Assembly: GCA_964360835.1 (NCBI GenBank) | Contig: CAYHYG010000039.1 | Location: 1-7,978 of the forward strand | From: CAYHYG01 sp964360835 | Lineage (GTDB): Bacteria; Patescibacteriota; Patescibacteriia; UBA1558; 2-01-FULL-52-15 | DNA: 7,978 nucleotides | Direction of reading: 5' to 3' | Part shown: positions 1 through 5,162 of the stretch, one piece after another | How positions within the stretch are numbered: position 1 is the stretch's first letter | How the letters are laid out: the number at the start of each line of letters is the position of its first letter | Made by a program: the position numbers and the translations under genes | Notes under the pieces: generated by a model | Database searches by the model: none | What the model was told of the DNA's origin: nothing | What the model saw: the letters and a program-made list of their open reading frames with translations, nothing else

Positions 1-971
1 TCGTCAATCGTATATTGCAACTTGAGGACGAAGGAATCGATCTAGCTAATATAGCTGTCTTGTTTCGTGCCGCTCATCTATCGCAAGATTTGGAATTAGA
101 ACTGAATAAACGCGGCGTACCCTACGAGATGCGTGGGGGGCTGAAATTTTTTGAACGAGCGCATATTAAAGATGTATTGTCATATTTACGACTATGGGAG
201 AATCCGCAAGATGAATCATCATGGCGTCGCGTGCTGTTATTACAAAACGGTATCGGTGAAGTAGCGGCTAATAAAATCATGGCGCATGTGGGTACGAAGG
301 AAACTTTGGCCGAGATTATCGACTCAGAGCCTGGGCTTTCGGCTCAGGCGCGAGCTGGCTGGCAGGATCTGGTGCAGATGATGCGACGATTGCAAAAATT
401 AGAAAAGCCCTCAGTTGGTGCATTAGTTCGCACCCTAGCTGTAGACTACGGCCGCTATCTTTCCGCCAGCTACGCCGACTACCGAGATCGTCAGGAAGAT
501 ATCGAACAGCTAGCATTGTATGCTGATCGCTTTGAAACTTTGTCAGACTTTCTGGCGCAGACTAGCTTGCAGGAAAACTTTGCTTTACGTTCGGAGCTCG
601 AACCTCGACACGAGTCAGCTTTAGTCTTGTCTACCGTTCATCAAGCCAAAGGTTTGGAATGGTATGCAGTATTTATATTGAACGTTTCAGACAAATCATT
701 CCCGCATCCACGAGCAGTAGCAGAGCAGGGCGGAGTGGAGGAGGAGCGACGACTTTTCTATGTGGCGATTACTCGCGCCAAGCGCTATCTCTACTTTACC
801 TATCCCGTTTCTGCTTCGTCCTATGCGCTCAATATCAATCAACCATCGCCATTTCTGCGGGAGGTTAATCAGTCATTATTGGGTGGTGATATGTTACAGA
901 CTGGCAATGATATAATATCTATCGGTTCTGACGGTGAAAGGAGTTTTTTACCTAGTATTGATAGTCTGTAA
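1..971 (+). CDS. uvrD: UvrD/PcrA-family superfamily 1 DNA helicase, C-terminal part (5' truncated)
   Basis: This is the C-terminal part of an ATP-dependent 3'-5' DNA helicase of the UvrD/PcrA/Rep group, which unwinds DNA in repair and replication restart. The frame is open from base 3, so the gene begins outside the window; the TTG at 15 is only an internal Leu codon. Visible landmarks are VLFRAAH near 57-77 (motif IV region), GGLKFFERAHIKDVLSYLRL near 135-195 (2B-domain signature), STVHQAKGLEW near 630-662 (motif V) and EEERRLFYVAITRAK near 738-782 (motif VI with its arginine finger). About 322 codons are present, a little under half of a typical 650-750 residue UvrD. The end after PSPFLREVN is a short tail with no visible Tudor-like domain. 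The Walker A half is not in view. The family call is secure; the choice between UvrD, PcrA and Rep is not. Confidence 0.93.
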   Translation, partial: VNRILQLEDEGIDLANIAVLFRAAHLSQDLELELNKRGVPYEMRGGLKFFERAHIKDVLSYLRLWENPQDESSWRRVLLLQNGIGEVAANKIMAHVGTKETLAEIIDSEPGLSAQARAGWQDLVQMMRRLQKLEKPSVGALVRTLAVDYGRYLSASYADYRDRQEDIEQLALYADRFETLSDFLAQTSLQENFALRSELEPRHESALVLSTVHQAKGLEWYAVFILNVSDKSFPHPRAVAEQGGVEEERRLFYVAITRAKRYLYFTYPVSASSYALNINQPSPFLREVNQSLLGGDMLQTGNDIISIGSDGERSFLPSIDSL

Positions 972-983
972 TTAGTAACTGGT

Positions 984-1070
984 AATCAGTAACTAGCCCG
1001 CCTCGCCGACTCGCCTCGCTGAAGCTTAGCGAAGCGGGAGACGTTGAGTCGAGGCGGAGAATTAGTAAAT
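984..1070. repeat. Palindromic intergenic repeat between helicase and Nudix genes
   Basis: This gap holds nested inverted repeats. An outer stem CCGCCTCG (998-1005) pairs with CGAGGCGG (1050-1057) and continues as ACTC (1009-1012) with GAGT (1046-1049). An inner hairpin TCGCT (1016-1020) pairs with AGCGA (1028-1032) around a loop containing the AAGCTT palindrome. Short related direct units flank it: attagtaact at 971-980, atcagtaact at 985-994 and attagtaaat at 1061-1070. There is no T-run after the stem, so it is not a classic terminator. It resembles the dispersed GC-rich palindromes common between genes in some small bacterial genomes; whether it recurs elsewhere in this genome cannot be seen here. 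Confidence 0.6.
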
Positions 1071-1081
1071 AGGAATTAAGT

Positions 1082-1504
1082 ATGAGCGAAGAAAAAAAGG
1101 AAGTCAGAGTTGGAGTCGGAGTATTGATTGTCAGAGATGACAAAGTTCTGTTTGGTTTACGACAAGGTTCTCATGGTGCTGGTACTTGGGCACCGCCAGG
1201 AGGGCATCTAGAATTTATGGAATCGCTCCATAACTGTGCTGTACGAGAAGTAGCCGAAGAAACAGGATTAGCTGTGACTGATAGTCGATCGGTAGCTTTT
1301 ACCAATAATATGTTTGAACTAGAGAATAAACATTATATTACGATTTTTGTCTTAGCTACTGTTGCCGAAGGTGAACCACAGATTATTGAGCCAGAAAAAT
1401 GTCTGGAATGGCGCTGGTGTGATTGGCATGATTTACCGCGACCATTATTTGTAACGATTGAGAATTTACTGAAGCAAGGATTTGATATTAAGAATGTACT
1501 ATGA
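1082..1504 (+). CDS. Nudix hydrolase, NUDT15/MutT-like nucleotide diphosphatase
   Basis: A 140-residue Nudix hydrolase expected to cleave (d)NTPs or modified nucleotides to the monophosphate plus pyrophosphate, as in nucleotide-pool cleansing. The complete Nudix box GX5EX7REUXEEXGU spans residues 41-63: G41, E47, then REVAEETGL at 55-63 with the metal-binding glutamates. The surroundings resemble the NUDT15 subfamily as I recall it: GVGVLIV near the N-terminus, GSHGAGTWAPPGGHLEF before the box, and EPEKCLEWRWCDWHDLP plus LLKQGFD near the C-terminus. The ATG at 1082 has a weak AGGA at 1071-1074, seven bases upstream. The stop TGA (1502-1504) overlaps the start of the next gene as ATGA, indicating one transcript and probable translational coupling. 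The substrate (8-oxo-dGTP, dCTP or others) cannot be fixed from sequence. Confidence 0.9.
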   Translation: MSEEKKEVRVGVGVLIVRDDKVLFGLRQGSHGAGTWAPPGGHLEFMESLHNCAVREVAEETGLAVTDSRSVAFTNNMFELENKHYITIFVLATVAEGEPQIIEPEKCLEWRWCDWHDLPRPLFVTIENLLKQGFDIKNVL

Positions 1505-2277
1505 GTGATAAAATTGTTCTTGACCTAGAAACGCAGAAAACCTTTGACGAAGTCGGAGGTTATCATAACAATCATAAGCTAGGCATCTCTGTCTCTGGTG
1601 TCTATTCCTATGCTCGAGATCAGTACCGTGCTTTCCGTAAAAACGAATTACCGGAAATGTTGGATTGGCTCAAAGCGGCGGATCTGATTATCGGCTTCAA
1701 TAGTAAAAGTTTTGACTTTGCCGTATTGCAACCATATTACCCTCATTATAATCTGAGCCAGTTACCACACTTAGATATTCTGGAGGAAATTACCAATGCA
1801 CTAGGTCGCCGTCTGAAATTAGATAGCGTAGCGCAGGAAACCCTGGGCTATGGCAAATCAGGCGATGGACTGGATGCTATTCGCTATTTCCGTTCTGCTG
1901 ACTGGGATAGTCTGATCAAATATTGTCTGGATGACGTCAAAGTTACTCGTGAAGTTTATGAATATGGATTAGCTCACGGTAACTTGTGGTTTAGTAACGC
2001 CGGAAGGCGCGAAAAAATTCCTATCACCTGGCAGAAAGGAGATTCTGTGGCTGAGACGGTCAAGAAAGCACTGTTGCGGGGGCGACAGCTTCATATAGAG
2101 TATATGGGAGAAGATGGTCAAGCAGTCCAAGATCAGATTGATATCCAGAAAATTGAAGGCGACAAGATTACGGCTTGGATTCATAGTCTAGGACAGCTTA
2201 AGCCGCTCGATCTGAATCGCATACGTTCAGCTAAGGATAATGGTGAGATGAAAAATTGGCAGAAAGGATTATTTTAG
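1501..2277 (+). CDS. DEDDy-type 3'-5' exonuclease (RNase H fold) with probable WYL-like C-terminal domain
   Basis: A 258-residue protein whose first ~160 residues look like a DnaQ-like RNase H-fold exonuclease, which removes nucleotides from 3' ends with two metal ions. Exo I is VLDLET (D8, E10), Exo II is GFNSKSFD (D72), and Exo III is YCLDD (Y141, D145), giving the Y-x3-D spacing of DEDDy enzymes. A conserved-looking stretch (LGRRLKLDSVAQETLG, then GKSGDG) lies between them, as in exonuclease domains found beside helicases. Residues ~183-245 (KALLRGRQLHIEY, then GDKITAWIHSL, then LKPLDLNRI) follow the layout of a WYL domain, a ligand or nucleic-acid sensing fold; this second call is inference. 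The start ATG overlaps the Nudix stop and has no close Shine-Dalgarno, so translation is probably coupled. Whether it acts on DNA or RNA is unknown. Confidence 0.8.
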   Translation: MSDKIVLDLETQKTFDEVGGYHNNHKLGISVSGVYSYARDQYRAFRKNELPEMLDWLKAADLIIGFNSKSFDFAVLQPYYPHYNLSQLPHLDILEEITNALGRRLKLDSVAQETLGYGKSGDGLDAIRYFRSADWDSLIKYCLDDVKVTREVYEYGLAHGNLWFSNAGRREKIPITWQKGDSVAETVKKALLRGRQLHIEYMGEDGQAVQDQIDIQKIEGDKITAWIHSLGQLKPLDLNRIRSAKDNGEMKNWQKGLF

Positions 2278-2300
2278 AAAACATACTAGTAATAAGACAA

Positions 2301-2325
2301 GCGGCGACTGATTTTCAGTCGCCGC
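2301..2325 (-). terminator. Hairpin terminator overlapping the stop codon of the membrane-protein gene
   Basis: A perfect 11-bp stem (GCGGCGACTGA at 2301-2311 with TCAGTCGCCGC at 2315-2325) closes a 3-base loop. On the minus strand it is followed by a T-rich tail (TTGTCTTATT, from 2300 down to 2291). The last codons and TGA stop of the minus-strand gene lie inside the upstream arm and loop edge. On the plus strand the tail is not T-rich, so it is a weaker end for the exonuclease transcript, which stops 23 bases earlier. Confidence 0.75.
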
Positions 2326-2674
2326 CTTGGCTGTACATCTGTTGTAGAGTTTCGATTTGATCGATGCGTCGGTTGAAGTACCAGTGTTTAATCCGATACA
2401 TCAGTAGCACACACAAGGTCGGTATGAGTCCGCAATCACCTCTATAGAAAGAGAGAAGAGTGAGGCACGAGGTAAAGCCGAGCCAGAAATTTTCGTGTCG
2501 CTGAAGCCGACCGAGCATAGCCTGATATTTTTTCAAGGCTAGACGATCTGCGGGCCGTCCTAAGATAACATAATTTGAAATCACATAATGTGCCTGACCG
2601 ATATCGAGGCAAATCAGTAGCAGGAAAAACAAAGATCCACCGTAGAGAACGTAGTCACACAGATTAGTCGGCAA
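2315..2674 (-). CDS. Small integral membrane protein, function unknown
   Basis: A 119-residue protein I do not recognise. Hydrophobic stretches at about residues 9-25 (LYGGSLFFLLLICLDI), 62-77 (NFWLGFTSCLTLLSFY) and 81-94 suggest two or three membrane segments. The amphipathic C-terminus (~96-114) is rich in Arg, Gln and Glu and probably lies in the cytoplasm. Five Cys residues are present (6, 22, 70, 81, 88). The start is TTG, chosen because a full AGGAGG (2679-2684 on the plus strand) sits four bases upstream, the same spacing as for the next minus-strand gene; no ATG lies near the N-terminus. It has its own promoter and terminator and so forms a one-gene unit converging on the Nudix/exonuclease operon. 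No function is assigned. Confidence 0.65.
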   Translation of the reverse strand: MPTNLCDYVLYGGSLFFLLLICLDIGQAHYVISNYVILGRPADRLALKKYQAMLGRLQRHENFWLGFTSCLTLLSFYRGDCGLIPTLCVLLMYRIKHWYFNRRIDQIETLQQMYSQGGD

Positions 2675-2678
2675 GGTA

Positions 2679-2684
2679 CCTCCT
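2679..2684 (-). promoter_or_regulatory. Shine-Dalgarno AGGAGG that decides a TTG start
   Basis: Read on the minus strand this is AAGGAGGT followed by ACC and TTG. It fixes the TTG at 2674-2672 as the start of the small membrane protein. Confidence 0.75.
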
Positions 2685-2707
2685 TGGTTAAGGTGCGATT
2701 AGGAGTG

Positions 2708-2736
2708 ATGATAATTGAGGAGGTTGTTATTTTCAA
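2708..2736 (-). promoter_or_regulatory. Sigma-70-type promoter for the small membrane-protein gene
   Basis: On the minus strand TTGAAA (2736-2731) and TATCAT (2713-2708) are separated by exactly 17 bases, one mismatch each from TTGACA and TATAAT. Transcription would begin near 2701, about 27 bases before the TTG start. It lies just downstream of the terminator of the preceding minus-strand gene, which explains how the second gene is expressed separately. Confidence 0.6.
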
Positions 2737-2743
2737 TAAAATG

Positions 2744-2772
2744 AAACCCCGCACCAAATTGGTGCGGGGTTT
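2744..2772 (-). terminator. Rho-independent terminator of the 83-residue protein gene
   Basis: A perfect 12-bp stem (AAACCCCGCACC at 2744-2755 with GGTGCGGGGTTT at 2761-2772) has a 5-base loop. It starts 13 bases after the stop codon of the minus-strand gene and is followed on that strand by CATTTTATTG. The plus strand also shows TTTT at 2770-2773, so the hairpin could act in both directions. Confidence 0.85.
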
Positions 2773-2784
2773 TCGTTGCTGTGA

Positions 2785-3036
2785 TCAGCGATCTCTCTTG
2801 GGCAGAGACCGTTCCAGATAGGTGGTAGGGTGTTCTCTGCGATGAGATGGCTTGGAAGGAATTTCCTCACCACTTATTTCATTCGGATGAATCTTTCGGC
2901 CGATCTTGACACTCCATTCACTAGCCACCCTATGGATGGCGGTATTGAGGGAGCGGGAATCGACTTCGACTGAATTGGGCGTCGGTCTAGCCGGGGCCGG
3001 ACGCAGTCCGGTCAGATAGATTCTGAAGCGGGGCAT
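2785..3036 (-). CDS. Small basic protein of unknown function (83 residues)
   Basis: An 83-residue protein I do not recognise. The start is the ATG at 3036-3034, since AGGAGG lies four bases upstream; a longer reading from 3129 would begin inside the promoter. The N-terminus MPRFRIYLTGLRPAP looks like a short beta strand followed by a Pro-rich turn. The middle (VEVDSRSLNTAIHRVASEW) suggests a strand and an amphipathic helix. The C-terminus is Arg/Lys-rich and probably disordered. There is no signal peptide or membrane segment. It is a self-contained unit: a near-consensus promoter, a strong ribosome binding site and a strong terminator, suggesting good expression. The IS lies directly upstream. 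A nucleic-acid or ribosome-binding role would fit the charge but is not shown. Confidence 0.65.
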   Translation of the reverse strand: MPRFRIYLTGLRPAPARPTPNSVEVDSRSLNTAIHRVASEWSVKIGRKIHPNEISGEEIPSKPSHRREHPTTYLERSLPKRDR

Positions 3037-3040
3037 CGTG

Positions 3041-3046
3041 CCTCCT
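3041..3046 (-). promoter_or_regulatory. Shine-Dalgarno AGGAGG deciding the start of the 83-residue protein
   Basis: Read on the minus strand as AAAGGAGG, then CACG and ATG. It places the start at 3036 and not at upstream in-frame codons. Confidence 0.8.
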
Positions 3047-3100
3047 TTGGAGTGTTGGTATGATTGAGTCGCCGAAAAATATGGAAGAGCTATATAATTT

Positions 3101-3129
3101 AATATATCACAATATCTTATATTTGTCAA
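3101..3129 (-). promoter_or_regulatory. Near-consensus sigma-70 promoter, -35 box inside a palindrome
   Basis: On the minus strand a perfect TTGACA (3129-3124) and TATATT (3106-3101) are separated by 17 bases. Transcription would begin near 3094, giving a leader of about 58 bases before the 83-residue gene. The -35 box overlaps the palindrome GTCAA-TG-TTGAC (3125-3136), which could be an operator. The left end of the IS lies 15 bases upstream of the -35 box. Confidence 0.75.
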
Positions 3130-3144
3130 TGTTGACGTAATGGT

Positions 3145-3163
3145 TCAATACCTTGGAATCACC
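3145..3163 (+). repeat. Left terminal inverted repeat of the IS
   Basis: The 19 bases tcaataccttggaatcacc match the reverse complement of 4037-4055 without a mismatch. Confidence 0.9.
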
Positions 3164-3179
3164 CTTAGGCTATACTGCT

Positions 3180-4055
3180 ATGTATATGGCATACACAACT
3201 AATCCTCATCTGCCTCATGTCCGCATGCAGGCAGTTTTGCTCCATCGGAAAGGATGGAGCACCAGACAGATAGCTCGGCACTTCGGGTATTCACAAAGCG
3301 TGATCGTGAAATGGATCGCCCGAGCGCCAGAAGACGGAAGACTTGGTATCCCCACAAAAAGCTCTCGTCCTTATACTCATCCAGCCAGACTGAGCGTTGA
3401 AATTATACAAGCTATTAGGAAGCAACGGTTAACTCATGGTAGGTGCGCTGAAGTGATTCACCAAGAACTTATGACCCAAGGCCTTACACTGAGTCTCAGC
3501 TCGGTGAAACGTACCTTAGAGAGACAAGGACTTACCAAGAAACGTAGTCCTTGGAAATGACGTCATCTCACCCTAGAACGTCCAGAAGCTCATAATCCAG
3601 GGGATTTAGTCCAAGTTGATAGTATCTTCATTGTTCCTCTTAAACGAGTTCGTTTCTATGTCTATACCTTATTGGACGTCTATTCAAGGTGGGCTTACGC
3701 TAAAGTTTCCTTACGTTTGAATACCTACCAGAGCTTACGGTTTGTTCGCCTGGCTCAACAACGAGCTCCTTTTGACTTTACCCTCCTGCAATCTGATAGT
3801 GGACAAGAGTTCTCTACCTACTTCACCGAACAGGTACGATTGCCGCATCGCCATTCGCGAGTGCGTACTCCTAATGACAACGCTCATTTGGAACGATTTA
3901 ATAGAACCTTGCAAGATGAATGTTTACGCCAGGTTACTTCACGACCAGAAGACTACCAGAAAGCTATTACCGGATACCTGCCTTATTACAACCAGAAGAG
4001 ACTTCATCTGGGTTTAAACCTTAAAACACCTAACCAGGTGATTCCAAGGTATTGA
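3180..4055 (+). pseudogene. IS transposase (rve/DDE integrase fold) interrupted by one in-frame TGA
   Basis: The frame encodes a transposase with an N-terminal helix-turn-helix (GWSTRQIARHFGYSQ), a second HTH-like region (LSLSSVKRTLERQGL) and a C-terminal rve catalytic domain. The DDE residues are D in VQVDSIF (codon 3618), D in QSDSGQEF (codon 3795) and E in HLERFN (codon 3891). The second D and the E are 32 residues apart, slightly below the 35 typical of the IS3/IS481 groups. A TGA at 3558-3560 follows RSPWK and precedes RHLTLERPEAHNPGDLVQVD. Reading continues in the same frame, and no other lesion is visible. The stop separates the DNA-binding half (to 3560) from the catalytic half. A C-to-T change of CGA (Arg) would explain it. 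I start at ATG 3180 (3186 is also possible), because the TTG at 3153 lies in the terminal repeat. Stop-codon readthrough is an alternative. Confidence 0.85.
4037..4055 (-). repeat. Right terminal inverted repeat of the IS
   Basis: The 19 bases ggtgattccaaggtattga are the exact reverse complement of the left repeat. Their last three bases are the transposase stop codon TGA. Confidence 0.9.
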
Positions 4056-4278
4056 CTAGAGAGCGTGTTGGCTGTCATTGCGAGCGCTTTGGAAGTGCGA
4101 AGCAATCCGATTCTTAATATTAGATATAAGCACAATATTTTGAGACAAGTGAAGAAACAGATTACTTCATCGCCTAGTTCCTCTCAACGACTGGTAGAGC
4201 CAAACCTCTCTTCAGGAACTAGATAACTGTAGCTCATGGCTAGGCCAGCTAACCACGACTAAATTTTTTTCAGCCAAA
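4056..4278. other. 223-base gene-free stretch with nested inverted repeats
   Basis: No gene was found here on either strand. The left part holds a dispersed repeat (4074-4108). The rest shows three successive inverted repeats: TGAAG with CTTCA around a 10-base loop near 4150-4169; CTAGTTCCT (4174-4182) with AGGAACTAG (4214-4222) around 31 bases; and TAGC-tca-TGGC with GCCAGCTA around a TAG loop near 4230-4252. These are followed on the plus strand by seven T at 4264-4270. On the minus strand the region would be the 3' untranslated part of folD. A structured RNA is possible but not demonstrated. Confidence 0.4.
4074..4108 (+). repeat. Dispersed palindromic repeat, TTGCGAG...CGAAGCAATC family, copy 1
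   Basis: The unit runs from GTCATTGCGAGCGC to GCGAAGCAATCC. ATTGC (4077-4081) pairs with GCAAT (4102-4106) and CGC (4085-4087) with GCG (4097-4099). The ends TTGCGAG and CGAAGCAATC recur before glyA at 6431-6467 around a different centre. From memory, very similar intergenic sequences are widespread in unrelated bacterial genomes; this was not checked by a search. Confidence 0.7.
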
Positions 4279-5112
4279 TTAGGCTTCTTTTTTGACTAAG
4301 ACTAGGGTGTTAAATAACAGCATGGCCACAGTCACAGGACCAACGCCGCCCGGTACAGGAGTGATATAGGAGGCGTGTTCTTGGGCGGCTGAGAGGTCGA
4401 CATCCCCAGCAGTTTTGTTATCTGGCGTTTTGTTGATGCCGATATCAATAATAATAGCGCCGTCTTTGATCATGGGGCTGGTAATAAAATTAAGCACCCC
4501 AGCGGCAGTGATGATAATATCAGCTTGGCGACAGACTTCAACGATACGATCGTCGTCTGGTTTAACGGTGATGACCTCACGAGCTACTTTGCTCAATAGA
4601 TAACCCATTGGTCTAGTGAACACCGGATTCCAACCAATGACAACGGCAGATTTATCTTGCAACGGTTCGCCAGTTTTCTCCAACAGTTTAAGTACACCGA
4701 GTGCTAGACCAGGGATCAGACGTGGATGCCCACTTAATAATTTTTCAATATTGGCCGGATGGAAGCCATCGACGTCTTTGGCTGGATCGATGCGACTGAT
4801 GATTTCGTTTTCATCCAACTGTTTGGGTAGAGGGAGCTGGAGCAAGATAGCATTGATAGTTTCATCACGATTGAGGAAATCAATGGTTTGCAGAACTTCA
4901 GCTTGATCAGCAGTCTCTGGTAGCAGATATTTGTGAAATTCAATGCCAACCATTTTGCAGGCGGCTTCCTTCATCTTGATATAGAGTTCAGAAGCAGGAT
5001 CATTACCTACCAGAATCACGGCCAAATTCGGATGAAGTTTGCCTTCAATAATTTCCTTGCGGACTTCAAGTTTTATTTCCTCGGCTAAAGCTTTGCCGTC
5101 GATTAGTTGCAT
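4279..5112 (-). CDS. folD: Bifunctional 5,10-methylene-THF dehydrogenase / 5,10-methenyl-THF cyclohydrolase
   Basis: A 277-residue cytosolic enzyme that oxidises 5,10-methylene-THF with NAD(P)+ and hydrolyses the product to 10-formyl-THF, for purine synthesis and initiator Met-tRNA formylation. The catalytic landmarks are present: Y44-IKM-K48 (equivalent of the catalytic Lys in YxxxK), LQLPLP with Q92, KDVDGFHP with D113 and D115, GDVD near 236-239, and PVPGGVGPVT at 252-261. Length is normal for FolD (about 280-300). Two motifs deviate: the usual PCTPxG is PGLALG (134-139), and the usual G-R/A-S-xxVGxPM is GWNPVFTRPMG (160-170), so Arg or Ser contacts to NADP may be missing. The gene lies 50 bases downstream of glyA, which supplies its substrate, and no promoter separates them. 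The ATG at 5112 has no clear Shine-Dalgarno. Confidence 0.93.
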   Translation of the reverse strand: MQLIDGKALAEEIKLEVRKEIIEGKLHPNLAVILVGNDPASELYIKMKEAACKMVGIEFHKYLLPETADQAEVLQTIDFLNRDETINAILLQLPLPKQLDENEIISRIDPAKDVDGFHPANIEKLLSGHPRLIPGLALGVLKLLEKTGEPLQDKSAVVIGWNPVFTRPMGYLLSKVAREVITVKPDDDRIVEVCRQADIIITAAGVLNFITSPMIKDGAIIIDIGINKTPDNKTAGDVDLSAAQEHASYITPVPGGVGPVTVAMLLFNTLVLVKKEA

Positions 5113-5162
5113 ATTTTAAATCTCAAATTGCAAAACGCAAATTTTAATCCTAAATTTTCAAG

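Larger units (their letters stand above)
3145..4055 (+). mobile_element. Insertion sequence, 911 bp, IS481/IS3-like (DDE, rve) with perfect 19-bp terminal repeats
   Basis: The element is bounded by perfect 19-bp inverted repeats and carries one transposase frame that almost fills it. The final stop codon of the transposase lies in the right repeat. A further TTAGG is shared just inside both ends after a small offset. I found no convincing target-site duplication: the flanks ...taatggt and ctagaga... do not match. The outermost bases could therefore lie a little further out, or the duplication may have been lost. Membership of IS481, as opposed to another rve-type group, is inferred from the single-frame layout and size. 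Confidence 0.85.

Noticed and set aside
15..17. TTG as the start of the helicase gene
   Set aside because: The frame is open upstream to base 3 and the protein lacks its N-terminal half, so this is an internal Leu codon of a gene cut by the window edge.
3037..3129. N-terminal extension of the 83-residue protein
   Set aside because: The extension covers a clear promoter and ribosome binding site; the ATG at 3036 follows AGGAGG directly.
3142..3152. GGTTCAATACC resembling a tRNA T-loop
   Set aside because: It is part of the IS terminal repeat and no acceptor, D or anticodon stems can be built around it.
3558..3560. TGA read as glycine (alternative genetic code)
   Set aside because: Apparently intact genes ending at 1504, 2315 and 2785 use TGA as their stop, and the expected residue here is not glycine.
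4271..4290. AGCC/GGCT hairpin followed by a T-rich run as a plus-strand terminator
   Set aside because: The stem is only 4 bp and overlaps the folD C-terminus; on the folD strand the tail is A-rich, so it is not a convincing folD terminator.
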